Assembly (NCBI GenBank): GCA_036924285.1
Contig: JAYKYS010000006.1
Coordinates: 31,842,001 to 31,906,000 of the forward strand
Direction: 5' to 3'
From: Asterella californica
Lineage: Eukaryota; Streptophyta; Marchantiopsida; Marchantiales; Aytoniaceae
DNA length: 64,000 nt
Part shown: positions 22,085-32,999 of the stretch, one piece after another
Position numbering within the stretch: the stretch's first letter is position 1
Layout: each line of letters opens with the position of its first letter
Made by a program: the position numbers and the translations under genes
The notes under the pieces: generated by a model
The model's input: the letters and a program-made list of their open reading frames with translations, nothing else
What the model was told of the DNA's origin: nothing
Databases searched by the model: none

Positions 22085-22819
22085 TCATTGAACTGGAATC
22101 ACCATCATATCACTCAACTGCTTTGCCATCCTGCTCATATCAGCCAACCAACTGACACGAGATTGTACACACAAAAACTCTTCAAACACACTAGAAATGA
22201 CTTCGTCTACTCGCAAAGCTCTTGTACATTGAAGCACTCTAGGTCTCTGTGGTGCTACTATAGGAACAACAGGAGCAACAAAATTTTGAATTGGTGGTTG
22301 TCTCACTTGAGGAACAACTCGAGGACTCAAGTTCTACTGCCTTAGTTGCAGCTACTTCGTTCGAAGAAGTAAGCTGATCTTGTTCTTGTTCTGCAGAAGT
22401 ACTACCTACCTCAAGGTCAGGTGTAAACAACCCATGTACAGAACAGTATTGGCTTCTGAGAAAGGTTTCCACCCTACTTCTCTTTCTTAATGTTCAGTCT
22501 CATAACTTAGTTGAGTAGTAATTTCCTCGAAGTCAAGATCTCTCTGAGCAGATTCGAGAGAGGTTGGAGGTAGTGACTTTGGTGTTCGGGGTGAACTTGA
22601 TTCACCAAGACTTGGTTCCTTCCTCTTCCATTCCTTTGAGTTAGGTGTTCTCCATCCACGTTCTCTCTTCTTATGCTCTTCTTTTAACTGACGAGCTTCT
22701 TCCAAAATCTGTTCTCGGTATTCTGCTCGTCGTTCACGCCTCTTGTCTCTTTCAGATTGCATGTCTCCAAGAGGATCAGGCTTGTTCATCGACATACATG
22801 TCTCTGGACTTCTGTTCAC
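22085..22819 (-). pseudogene. 5' part of a gag-like ORF following LTR A (minus copy)
   Basis: Begins MNRSPETCMSMNKPDPLGD at 22819, about 25 bp past the primer-binding-site-like sequence, where gag is expected. It continues as a highly charged segment (rich in Arg, Glu and Lys), a Ser-rich linker and a Pro-rich stretch ending near DEVISSVFEEFL. At least two frame changes are needed (near 22487 and 22330) and coding stops at 22085. It resembles the start of plant gypsy gags with long disordered N-termini; no capsid domain or zinc knuckle is reached. Confidence 0.5.
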
Positions 22820-22842
22820 TGATATTGGATAATTTCAGCGTT

Positions 22843-22864
22843 CGCATCTCTAGCAGCGGTGCCA
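22843..22864 (-). promoter_or_regulatory. Primer-binding-site-like sequence next to LTR A
   Basis: On the minus strand TGGCACCGCTGC directly follows the A-unit end. It resembles the tRNA-Asp-type site TGGCGCCGTTGCC used by several plant gypsy lineages, with a few substitutions. Its position between the A unit and the gag-like ATG is the main argument that A is an LTR. Confidence 0.45.
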
Positions 22865-23650
22865 AAATTTATTCATCTTTCTATAAATTTTACACACAAG
22901 AAAACCAAAAGATGCTCGAAAGTAGTAATATAAAGATCGAACTCACAGATATGCAAGTAAATATCATCCAAATGTAGTAAACAAGTGACAAAGGTGATTC
23001 TTTATAGTTGTCTTTTATTCTCACGAGTAGAAATCAGTCTCGGTAGAGATCAAACTCAGGTCTATCCAACAAGACAGAGGCGATAATCTTGACAAATAAC
23101 ATAACAGATACTAAACAGGTCCCTGCAAGAAACAGATAAACAACAAGAATACTGAGCCATAGATGGAAATGTCTTGACGAATAAGTATTGCTGAAGTGCT
23201 ACTAAGTAACCTCTAACACCATAAACACTAAGTATTTTCATACTAAGTTATCTTTATTACTATTGCTCTCGGAAACTCTAGCGAAGAAGACCCTTCTTCC
23301 GCCGAAGTACGAAATACAACTTCTTCCGAAGTGACTTCCTAAGAAGAACTTCACCACGAAGACACTTCTTAAGAAGAACAACTTCCTCCAAAGTAACTTC
23401 GTCCTAAAACTTCTAACTAACTTTGTAGTTGCTGGTTTATTCTCAGACTTTGTCTCAAACTTCTTACTCTGATTTTGGATGTAAACAGCAAAGAACTTCG
23501 TCACCCAGACTTACTCCTACCAGAACAAATTATGAAACTTCGTAGGTAAAACTCCGAAGAAGACAAACACACAATGGCTCCGTAAACTTCAAAAAAGTAT
23601 AAATCTAAATAACAAACACATAGAGATACTGAGAACGAACGACACAACTT

Positions 23651-23658
23651 CTTATATA
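23651..23658 (-). promoter_or_regulatory. TATA box of LTR A (minus copy)
   Basis: TATATAAG on the minus strand, at the position equivalent to 13173-13180 in the plus copy, followed in both by GTTGTG and TTCGTTCTCA. Confidence 0.6.
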
Positions 23659-23788
23659 CAACTTCACCCGAAGATGGTAGATCTCACTTCCTAAGAAGAA
23701 GGAACCTACATCTTCATCGTTAGATCACGTCCCCCTAGACTGCAGAACGGAAGTGCATACACTACCTAACTGTAATTCTCTAGCTATA

Positions 23789-25186
23789 CTACACAGTCTC
23801 TCGAATCTTCTTCATCTCCCTCACTATTCTCTCGGCTACTCTAACTATTCTACTCTTCGCTGAAGGATTAGGTGCTATTGTCATCTCCACTCGAAGACGC
23901 GTTAGAAGCTCCTTCTCTGAACAATTGACCTCGGTGGCGAAGTACGAAGTTAGCACCTCGTCAACTTTGCCACGAAGTTCTTCGACCTCTTGCACTGCCG
24001 AAGTCTTCACCTCTTCGGCCTTCGCAACCTTATCCTCTAACTCCACTGCCTTGCTGCGCAACTCATGTCGTTCAACTCATGTCGCTAAACCACTCTTACC
24101 TCATGTCGTGAAATATGGAAGTCATTAAGTTCAACTTCGTCTGAAGATCTTATATCTGTTGTGAAGACTTCACCTGTTCTTTGGACTTCGTTTGATAGAG
24201 AGCTTTCTTCTCCAAAGTTACTCGCTTCAACTCCTCTGAAGCTTCTTCTAACTTCGTCATCATCTGATGTTTCTCCTCTATCCAACCCTTACGACCAAAG
24301 TAGACTAAATCCATCAACTCTAATAAGGTCAACGATACCTTTGTCTCATCTTCAAATGTCTACTGCTGCATGTCCAATTGCGCTAAGATCGTAGCGCAAC
24401 TCCACTAAAAAACTCACCTCATCATGCTGAGAAGTTTGAGGTCCTTCGTTACGAAGTTCTTCCTCTTGACTCTCCGCTTGGACTTCTGTGGCCGTTGAGT
24501 TCACCCTCCGAAGTACGAAGTCACTCGCTTCTGCACCGCTGGCTTGGTTTTGATATTTTTGTGACCTCACCTCACCCACAATCTCCACTGACAAAGACTT
24601 CTGAGGTACATGTGGTTGCTCAACTTCTTCGTCTTCTTCTTCTTTCGCGAAGTAGCTCCTCTCGATGTTCCTTCGTCAGTTCTCCTCCTCTTCGCCTGCG
24701 TGCTTAATCTTGCAAAAGCTGCAAGTGTCTCCATATCTTCTCTTCTCGACGTCTGTTCCAAATCGATTTCTTTGTCCTCCAACGCCTTCGGCCCGTATTA
24801 CTCTTCTTCGGCCGTAGTCAAGATGTTCATTCCTCTATAGAACACTGCAGAATACATTGCTTCGTCTTCATCGAACGTACTGTACAACCGCTGCACATGC
24901 AGATGAAATATCTTCGTCCAATGTGTCTTCTTCCCGAAAGCTCCTCGATGAAGTGTACCTGCCAATTGGTCAAGTACGAAGTCCGACAGGGGTTGAAGAT
25001 TGTGTTTAACGTCCTCGTGATCACTTTCTTGAATGGATCTCGGTAACAAGGTACCTTGAACCCATTCGTCCCAACTGGTGGCTGTCTGAACAAGTCGTTG
25101 TACTTCGTCACCTCGTCCGAAGTCAATCGAGTCATATTGTCGTACATTAGGTCGTTCTCCCGACCCGCTTCGTCAATGCCGAGCAC
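23789..25186 (-). pseudogene. Coding remnant inside LTR A (minus copy)
   Basis: This is the better-preserved copy. It starts LGIDEAGRENDLMYDNMTRL (about 25186). A Trp block GKKTHWTKIFHLHVQRLYS with AVFYRGMNIL follows, then an acidic/basic linker with TSRKKKKTKK, and the coiled-coil end KAVELEDKVAKAEEV through KSRIVRVAERIVREMKKIRE. Frames change several times. The Trp block resembles NWARCVYDKF with MYFLYR in the 504-residue gene, and NWGVFFHIYI with FFCYLYV in element B. It encodes no recognised retroelement enzyme; the function is unknown. Confidence 0.5.
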
Positions 25187-25945
25187 AAAGCTCCAATTCT
25201 ACAACGTCACAGTTCTGAAGTCTTCCTCGCGGTTCTGACGAAGAAAACCCTCTGCAAATGAAGACTCGTTGACGAGTTTCGAGGACACCACGCTCTAGTT
25301 CTGCAACAAGAAGAATAACCCCAAATCCTCCAATCGTCTCGCATATTGCCGAAGGTCTGATCACTTCATCGCGAAGGTCTTCAGCCTTCCTTGCGACTTC
25401 TTTGAAGTCTGCATCCCACGCATCTGTCCAACCGACGAAGTCTGAAGTGCGACGAAGGACGAAGTTCTTCGTCCGTTCTTCGTCTCAGGAAATAAAGCTC
25501 TTTGGCAAAGTTGAACTTCGTCAGTCTTATCTCTCAACTCAGAGCGCTCCTAGTAAGTTCGCAAATGAAAAAGGTAAAAAGTGAACTATTCATTCACATC
25601 TTATATCTTCACTTGGTAACTTCTCACGTGCAAAGTTTCTTTGGTCGCTCATCGACGAAGTCGTGCTAACTACCACTCTACTTCATTCATTCTTCCAAAG
25701 GACATAACTTCGTCGTCTGATGTCCATTCTCATCAAATGAGATATCTTTTGAATCTCTTCGTCTGTAGAATGCAACTAGACCATCGCACTTCGTAGTTAT
25801 GTATTTCCACTCTGCATTATTCTTCGGCAAAGAAACTCTATACTACAACTAAAACTATTCTATCTTGTCATCTATGCTAACTAATCTACTTCTTTACTAA
25901 CAAAAACAAAAATTTACAAACAAAATGAAAATCCAAGGCTTCACA

Positions 25946-26692
25946 ACTTGTTTGAAGGAGAAGAGAGATTTCACTTATATCTCTTGGTTGGTCTTGAGCA
26001 AAAGATTTGAGGTTTGGAGGTGGAACTTCTTGGAGGTAATGCAAGTGAGTCAATGGAGATACGTTGTGAATTTGGTGCAGAGATTACAGTCAGAGAAGGC
26101 GTTACACTTGCGAGACCGTTGTCTTCGGTACTACGTCTCAAACTCAATGGTTGCTTGTTGCGTGGAATTTTACCTTGTTGGAAGCTCTAGAAAACAAAGT
26201 TTCTAGTGGCATTCTGTATGTCTAGTTTGGAGCTTGTTTGATCACTCAAAACTTAGATCGAGTATGCAAACCAAGATGAAGATATGAAACATTTGGAGTT
26301 ATAAGTGTTAGAAATTATTAATTTTGATCAATTGTGATAAGATTTCTCTTTATCCAATCAAGATGTTATCTATATCATTAGAAAGCTAGTATAATAGGCT
26401 TTCAACTGCTATAAGATTCATCCTGAATGGAGTTCATAAGATCAAGATACTGTAGAAAGTCAAAGTTGAATATTTTAGTTAGTTTGTCATAGAAAAATAA
26501 TGAGGAGATATTGTTAGTGCACAAGTCGACCTAAGGGATTGTTTTATGATACTTCTGTGAACTAAAAAATTTCTTTATCATGTATGGATACTTCAAGTAC
26601 TTAGCATATGATTATACGTCTAGTTGTGTTGTATGGTGCACTAGCGTACACTTAAGATAAGGATAGTCGAGATACATTTTAGTTTTGCAACC
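25946..26692. other. Leader-like non-coding stretch upstream of a gag fragment
   Basis: AT-rich sequence without coding signals; the frame at 25925-26206 is not convincing. Its content (TTGGAGTTATAAG, repeated statements of TCATAAGATC) is typical of 5' leaders of plant gypsy elements and it runs into the gag fragment at 26693. Confidence 0.35.
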
Positions 26693-27333
26693 ATGGACGT
26701 GGAAATCTGGTCTCAGTTCATAGATGAGACTTCTATGTTCGGAGAAGCTCCAAAGGTGACCAAGCTTTCACGGTTTGATATGTGATTGCTTGAGACATTC
26801 GCGTTGATAATGCAATAACAACAAGCCATTAAACAAAAAGAGGCAATGACTACGAAAGCTTTGCAATATGTTGTGGGTTTGCTAGACCAACTTGACAGAA
26901 GGACATCTCCAAAGTACTTGAAGTACTATTCTCGAAAGATGGAGTTGAGTAAGGTGTCAGAAAAAGAGATGGTCAGTATATTTGAGTTTGTTGTCATACA
27001 TACCGGAGTTATGAGAGCATGTGAAGAAAATCATCCGAGCTCATGGTGCTACATGGGAAGAATTTACTCTTCAGCTAGAAAGAGCTTTAGAAGATGCATA
27101 TCAGAATGATTACGAAGTCATTCATGGAGTGGGTAAACAAATCAAATAAAGGGTGTGTTGTCATAGAGCTATTTGGAGAATTTGAAAGACAATTCTTTCA
27201 ATTGTCTTTGATGAAAAAACTCACACTTGAGAACGACAATGTGGAGTTGTTTCAACAAGCAACTTACATTGAGCTATACAGAGAGTTGGAGTTACTTCTA
27301 AAAGGTAAGAAGCTCTCCTTCGCATGTCACTGA
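26693..27333 (+). pseudogene. Ty3/gypsy gag fragment (plus strand)
   Basis: From ATG 26693 (MDVEIWSQFIDETSMFGE) through YLKYYSRKMELSKVSEKEMV and RSFMEWVNKSNKG-like segments to IELYRELELLLKG, in alternating frames with stops near 26780 and 26815. This is an N-terminal gag region of a plant gypsy type: a helical, charged block before the capsid domain. No zinc knuckle or protease follows; the sequence breaks off at about 27330. Confidence 0.6.
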
Positions 27334-28319
27334 AGCATTCCAATTTCTCTTTCTTATGTCTCAGTTCCTCCCAGAACACACACCATGATCCTTCTCTTCA
27401 CAAACCATCTTAACCAGCTCGTAGCCTGCACAAATTTGAACCCAATGACACCTTGTGGACATGCATTAGACCTTCTAATCTTCTGAAATATCCGTGGATC
27501 GATTGTAAACACAACTAACCCTTCAAGCTTCTCCCTTAAGGCAGTTTACAAGATGTGAAGTTTTCACAAATAATGATCAAACAGCCCTCTTGCACCTTTA
27601 GTATAGCACCAAGAACCGCAAATAGCCCAATCAACATCGATAAACTAAGATCTAGCTTGATTTTCTTATCTTTCAAGTGAATGTCAAAATGAGATAAATG
27701 AAGTGCTCATGAGAAGCTAACAATGAGCTCTACCACTTGATGCAATGAAAGTGGAGATTCGAAAGTTGTGTAAAAAGCTCAAGTGTCTGTGCATGCTGAC
27801 CTGGTGACAACACATGGCATTATGACAACGATGTGGACTTTTGTAGATAAGGTTGACGTGGCAAATGTTAACTAGATTATTATGATAATGGTTCAGGTTG
27901 TTGTTGTTGTTGTTGTTGTGTACTCAAAAATTCCAGCAAAATCACTTTGTATTCAATAGCTAGCGCTGTAACAACTTGCTCGAGGCACATTCAAAACTCT
28001 TTGATTCTTCAGCCTAGCTTCCTTTGCTCGTCAAGAACTTTCTACTCGTAATCTTTGATCCTTGTCTTATCAGAAAACATAACTTCTAATTGTAACCCTT
28101 GCTCTTTGAATATACACATGCCTCTATGTATGCACCTCTATGGTTATTTCCAAATAGAGCATGTCTTCATAGTTTATGCATTTGTTGCGTGTCAACCTTA
28201 ACTATTAACTTCTTGGGTGTCAAATAGTCTAGACTATTTGCATGCAAAAAGTTAAGAAGGGCTTACTCAACATCTTTGATGTCATCTTACTACTACAAGA
28301 TCTTGGAGTCACAACTGTT
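27334..28319. other. Non-coding stretch
   Basis: No gene signal. A (GTT)n microsatellite lies at 27897-27919. Confidence 0.4.
27897..27919. repeat. (GTT)n microsatellite
   Basis: About seven to eight uninterrupted GTT units. Confidence 0.9.
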
Positions 28320-28530
28320 TGATTCCTGCAGTAGGCGTAAGCGTCTCACATATATGATACGTTTAAGAAGAATATCGTTCTCTACTCCAATGTGGGGACC
28401 AACCTACTGAGTAAACTCTTGTGTGTGAGCAACCTCGAGATCCGATTATGGAAGCACAAGCTCTAAAAGAGATTTGAACTCATGACCTCTTGTTGCCAAG
28501 AAGCATGTGCTACCATCAACCCAAACTCCA
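28320..28530 (-). mobile_element. tRNA-derived SINE-like sequence
   Basis: On the minus strand an A-box-like segment (GGGTTGATGGTAGCACATGC, 28503-28522) is followed about 20 bp later by a B box (GAGTTCAAATC, 28471-28481) in the spacing of a tRNA-type polymerase III promoter. Next comes a non-tRNA body with GGTTGGTCCCCACATTGG. This head-body plan is that of plant SINEs. It cannot fold into a proper tRNA, no A or T tail is clear, and the ends are approximate. Confidence 0.45.
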
Positions 28531-29972
28531 CACACGTTCCAAAAAGAAATGTGTGAAAGAGTTAAGCTTTTTTCTTGTTTTCTTTCTTCTTTTTATTGCT
28601 TTTAATTCACTTAACTCATCTTTCTTCTCTTAGTATAAATCCGTTTTGATGACTGAAGTCATTAGGCTATACTACGTACTACAATCTATACATCTTTGCA
28701 TTAAGATCTTCACTCCATGCTCACATCTGGTTATTATACAGTTCTTTGAAAAGCAATATCTATCTATCTTCAAACCTACATAACTTCGTCATTGCAATCT
28801 TATTTCATCAAGTTAAATCTCATCTTTTTTCTCATCATGCTCTTCGTCAAAGTGACTTCATTTCTTGGAGGTCTAATTTTTTCCTTTATTAAGCTCCAGC
28901 TCAGCTTACATAAGCTTGGCTTAACCTCAGGTCCAACTTACCTAAGTTGCAGCTTATCAAGCAAGAGATCAGCTTGTTTTACATCCCGTGCGATCACTTT
29001 TCACACTACAAAACCATCCATAACACGACAACGGCCAAACTGATCGTTGACAAACTTCTCATTTCTCTCATCATCAACTTCGAGATGCGTCTTGAAATTC
29101 ACTTGAAAAGTAACTTGATCAAACTCTAATTTGACCCTCCCAAGTTGTCCCATCTCGTCAAGCCAATTCCAATGATATAAAATTTGTCTAAAACTGACTC
29201 TTGTGCAAAGAGTTATGTCTTTCCAAACGATTTTCTTCTCTTTTTCCTCCCAGTTCAACTTTGAGACGCGTACCGAAGTTCAATAATTTAATACGCAGCA
29301 ACTTCTCCAACCTAACCTTTTCCAAGATGTTCTCCTTGTCGAGCTGATACTGATGATATCAAACACACCTCAAAAAGACTCCCGAGTAGGGAGTTATGTC
29401 CTTCTCAAGTTTTCTCCTACTTCCTCACAAACATTGAAGTTAGAGACTCGTCTCGAAGTTCAACCTCCCAAACATCATTAACTTCGGAATGCGTCTCGAA
29501 GTTCAACCTCCTCAAAATCATGAACTTCAAGATGCGTCTTAAAGTTAAGCTCCCAAAACCTTCAACTTCGAGACGCGTTCTGAAATTCACCGCTGATTTT
29601 TTTGATCCATTTGATCCAACCTGACTCGGACCAAAAATTACGAAGTAAATTCGGCAGCCTATCCACGTTAGACTTAAAATGTTCCTCTAAAATGACCTCG
29701 GCGATACGGCTTTTATACTTTTGACAAGCAGCTTATCTAGATCTACGTGTCACCTTTGTGTTCAACCATATGCGCACATGCAAACAGCTACATGGAACTC
29801 ATGTAAGATGCCATGCTAGGTGTAGTGACATAGTGAGGAGTCGCTAGAGTGAACTCTTTTGGAGCATGTTTGCTGCTAAACGGACAAGACGTTTGTGAAG
29901 TTTGAGAAAAAATGTGTGGTTAAATCGACAGTTACTGAAGACTGAAGTGACATGGATTTAAAAACCTCTCAA
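28531..29972 (+). other. Probable U3 region of an F-family LTR, with a palindrome array
   Basis: No coding evidence. The region precedes a TATA box (29973) and a primer-binding-site-like sequence (30353) on the plus strand. It contains six 24-bp palindromic units and a diverged 180-bp tandem repeat (listed separately). The left LTR border is not found. Confidence 0.4.
29076..29587. repeat. Array of six 24-bp palindromic units
   Basis: Units at 29076-29099, 29257-29280, 29437-29460, 29480-29503, 29523-29546 and 29564-29587. The consensus half-site is AACTTCGAGACG followed by its own reverse complement, so the whole 24-mer is a perfect palindrome; single copies carry two to five changes. Start-to-start spacing is 181, 180, 43, 43 and 41 bp. 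The first three sit in a diverged repeat of about 180 bp (shared GAGTTATGTC), the last four in a 43-bp repeat. The array lies 385-900 bp upstream of a TATA box, the place of an enhancer bound by a dimeric factor. Confidence 0.8.
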
Positions 29973-29980
29973 TATATAAA
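29973..29980 (+). promoter_or_regulatory. Candidate TATA box of the F-family LTR
   Basis: TATATAAA on the plus strand, followed by a 7-bp inverted repeat (TTGCAAG/CTTGCAA) and, about 370 bp later, the primer-binding-site-like sequence. The spacing fits R plus U5 of an LTR. Confidence 0.45.
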
Positions 29981-30328
29981 TTGCAAGTTCCTCTTGCAAT
30001 ATCATGAGATCTGTATACTAGACTTGTTCTCAATTTCATGGGTGTGACTACGATCTTGGGTTCTTGCAACGTTGCGAGTTTCGAGAAGAGCTTAAAGTCA
30101 AGTTTTGAGAGACGACTAGGAAGAGAGATTAGAGAAGTAGAAATTTCATGTTTTGTGGATCTGTGCGCAACTTCGCTTAAGGAGCTCGATTTGAGACAAA
30201 AACTGACATAAGAGTAGATCTCAAGTCTGTGAGCATCACCAAGAACTTTAGTTTAGCTCCACCCCTCTTGAACGTTCATTTCAACTTCTTATTACCGACC
30301 ACAGCTAAAAGATTATGTCTCTCCTAAG

Positions 30329-30905
30329 AGACTCTCGTCTTGATATAAGATCTGGTGCTTTCATTGAGACATCTTGCGGTGGTTCATTTGGAGGTTCAGT
30401 TGAACATAATAAAGATATGGATCGTGTAGATGGAGGTGCTCATACTACTACTCATGTGAGTGGTGCTCCCGCATCACTTATGATACCGATTATGAACACC
30501 ACTTTGATCTTGCAAGCATTATCAATCTTAATTAGCAGTAACTTGCTGCCGGAGGAATTGAGCTACGCTCTACCAAAGCTATACAAGCAATCATCGCTAG
30601 AGACTCTCGTCTAGACGAGATCTCACAAGAGACTCACGTCTCGACATAAGATCTGGTGCTTCCACAGAGAGCATTTTGGGGTGGTTCATTTGGAGGTTCA
30701 ATTGAACATGATAGAAGATATTGATCGTGTAGATGTGAGACCTTCCTACTACTGCTCTTGTGAGTGATGCTCCCACAACACCTATGACGCTTGTTATGGA
30801 CACCACTTGGATCTTGCAAGCATTAGTAACCTTAATCTAGCAGCAAGCTTATGTCAAAGAAATTGAACTCTGCTATACCAAAGCTCTACAAGCAATCATC
30901 GACGA
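30329..30905 (+). repeat. 301-bp tandem duplication that includes a primer-binding-site-like sequence
   Basis: Copy 1 is 30329-30629 and copy 2 is 30630 to about 30905. Both contain TCTGGTGCTTYCAYTGAGA near their start (TGGTGCTT at 30353 and 30654) and end CAAGCAATCATCG. TGGTGCTTTCATTGAGA directly after an LTR is familiar from plant gypsy elements. Doubling of the LTR-leader junction gives this element two candidate priming sites. Copies differ at many positions. Confidence 0.75.
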
Positions 30906-30919
30906 TATGGACGCTTTGT

Positions 30920-32495
30920 AGGCAAAGATATCTCGAGCTACCTTCGCAAGTACAAAGATGAGATGGAATTAGTAAGACTAACTGAAGCAGAGATGTTCAC
31001 CAGCTTTATGTTGGCTATGATTCATGAGTTGAGAGAGCATGTACGAGATGTACATAAGAGATAGTTGGGAGGCTGGTTCAACTTTACAATGAGAGAAGAA
31101 TTTCTTGAGGAAGACTTTGAGAGTTACATGAAGGACTTTTCTCGATTGGGTCGAACAACAGTCTAGAAGGTCGATGGGGTTGAATGAACTAGTGAGAGAA
31201 TTTGATAGAAGATATAGACAGTTATCTACCTTGGAGAAACTGACTTTACATGTCAAGAAGATGAGCTCTTTTTGTGAGCTATTGACGATGTCACGACAGA
31301 TTGATTATGTTTATGTTGACCAATCATGCTCGCTGCCTTACTTACAGCCAACAACAGGACCATCAGTGTTTAAGAAGAGACAAGCTAAAGTAGTTGCTGC
31401 TGCGGGTATTGTCTCTGCTGTCCATGTACAAGCTGTAATACTTGCACCGATTCCAACACCTACCACGATAGCAACTCAAGTTTCAAGAGCTACAAGAGTT
31501 CGAAGTATGGCACGTCAACCCATCACAAAACATGGTTATCCGAAGTTCAAAGGTGGATCTTCAGATGATGACGAAGACACAGATGCTTACATCAAACTGT
31601 CTGAGTCTATGTCAGTGACTAATAAGGAAGATGCTGAACCGGATCGTCTACGGATCTTTCCATATCTTCTCAAGAAAAGAGTGTGCAGCTGGTACAACAT
31701 GCTAACAGATTACCAGGAGACATCGATACATGAGACAAGCTGAAGATAAACTTCTTAGAGCAGTTCCGAGAGATCAAGTACAATCACCAAGTGTTGAGAA
31801 AGCTAACCAGACTGGTCAGAGGGAAAAAAGAGAGCTTGAAAGATTATGTGTAGAGATTTTACAATCTGCTAGATAGAATTCCAAGGATGGGTACAGCCAA
31901 CCCATACTCTATGGATCAAGCTACAGAATGACTATTCACGGGTCTATCTATTGAAATGAAGACTTGGTGTTGTCGTTGAAAGATCGACGTCATCGAAGAA
32001 GTTGTTGCTTCAACAGAAGTATTTGAAGCATCCACCATCGAAAGTAAAGGAGGTTGGATGAAGGGTAAGAAGAAAGAAAAGAAAGACAAGAAGGAGAAGA
32101 AGGAAGAGAAATCAAGTCGACGAAAGAAACATAAGAAGAGTTGAAAGGAACCCTCTTCCTGCGAAGTATCTTCTGATGAAGAGTCGTCTTTGACCAAAGT
32201 CGAAGAATCTTCATCCGCATCTTCTTCAAGCGAAGAAGAACAAAGAACAAGACGAAGTTCTTCGACCAAAGAAAAGAAAAGTTCAAAGGAGAAAAAAGGG
32301 AAGTCCAAAGGGGATAGTACTCAACTGATGGAGGAAATGATTAAAGGGTTTGCAGATCTGAAAGTACAGATGATACGATCTCCTGACAGAAGAAAATCAC
32401 ATTCTTCATCCCGATCGAACTTGTGGTGTACGACTTGTGAAAAGCCACAACATGCCAATACTGAATGCACCAACCAACAAAGAACATTTTAGACG
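30920..32495 (+). pseudogene. Family F gag: capsid-type domain and first zinc knuckle
   Basis: Order of pieces: a helical block (MIHELREHVRDV, ELVREFDRRYRQLSTLEKLT); a retrotransposon-gag domain (RIFPYLLKKRVCSWYNML, then REIKYNHQVLRKLTRLVRGK after a stop near 31741, SMDQATE, LSIEMKTW); a Lys/Ser-rich linker; and a CCHC zinc knuckle, CTTCEKPQHANTEC (32427-32468), with correct CX2CX4HX4C spacing. Several stops and frame changes make it non-functional. Gag would form the virus-like particle and bind the element RNA. Confidence 0.8.
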
Positions 32496-32559
32496 CATGC
32501 ACTAGATTGGACGCATGTGTTCGAATCGTATTATAGTTTGTTCTTTGTGGAGACTCTAG

Positions 32560-32820
32560 ATGAAGTATTTGGAGTACAACCAACTACACCACCTCAATCG
32601 CCAAGACTTTTTCAACCACCGACAATTACCCCAATTCAACCATAGCAATTCAGAGGTTTGCTTCAAAAGAGAGAGCTCTAAATGTGTCACAGAAACGTTT
32701 AATGAGTCCAACAAAGCAAATAAACCTCCACCCCATGGGTCTTGTTTTAATTGTGACAGCACAGATCATTACCTAACTACTTCATCCAAAGAGACAGCTG
32801 GGATACATAGCACTTTGTAG
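32560..32820 (+). pseudogene. Family F gag tail with a second, damaged zinc knuckle
   Basis: CFNCDSTDHYLTTS (within 32743-32785) has the spacing of a CCHC knuckle but ends in Ser instead of the last Cys. Two tandem knuckles are common in plant gypsy gags. Confidence 0.6.
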
Positions 32821-32999
32821 GAAATATCATCAACCAGGACATCCCACGGTAGATTATACTAAACCAACCAGAGTGAAGCAAAGGTTCGCTTTGATCCCAA
32901 GACGGAACGTCCTGCGGAAGTACAACTGCACAAGGTTGATTTAGAAGAATGAAAGACCACTGGAGATAAAGAATGGCCACCTGAAGAAACCTGAGTTTG

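Larger units (their letters stand above)
22866..25945 (-). mobile_element. Family A 5' LTR, minus-strand copy (about 3.08 kb)
   Basis: The reverse complement of this interval aligns by eye along most of 11285-13952. It starts TGTGAAGCC at 25945, contains the shared GTAAAGAAGTAGATTAG segment and the TATATAAG box (23651-23658), and has a common 3' part ending CTTGTGTGT. It is then followed by the primer-binding-site-like sequence and gag start. Similarity is roughly 75 percent where I compared, so the two copies are old. No matching 3' LTR for this copy lies in the window. Confidence 0.6.

Noticed and set aside
28440..28530. Functional tRNA gene on the minus strand
   Set aside because: A and B boxes are present but no acceptor, anticodon and T-arm pairing can be drawn; a SINE head fits better.
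28792..29043. 83-codon hydrophobic frame
   Set aside because: Low-complexity Leu/Phe/Ser sequence in the presumed U3 region; no signature.
29076..29587. CRISPR-like array
   Set aside because: Repeats are palindromic 24-mers with drifting sequence and spacers that are themselves repeats (43 and 180 bp); the context is a eukaryotic retroelement.
31916..32308. 130-codon minus-strand frame rich in Ser and Phe
   Set aside because: Shadow of the Lys/Glu/Ser-rich gag linker on the plus strand.
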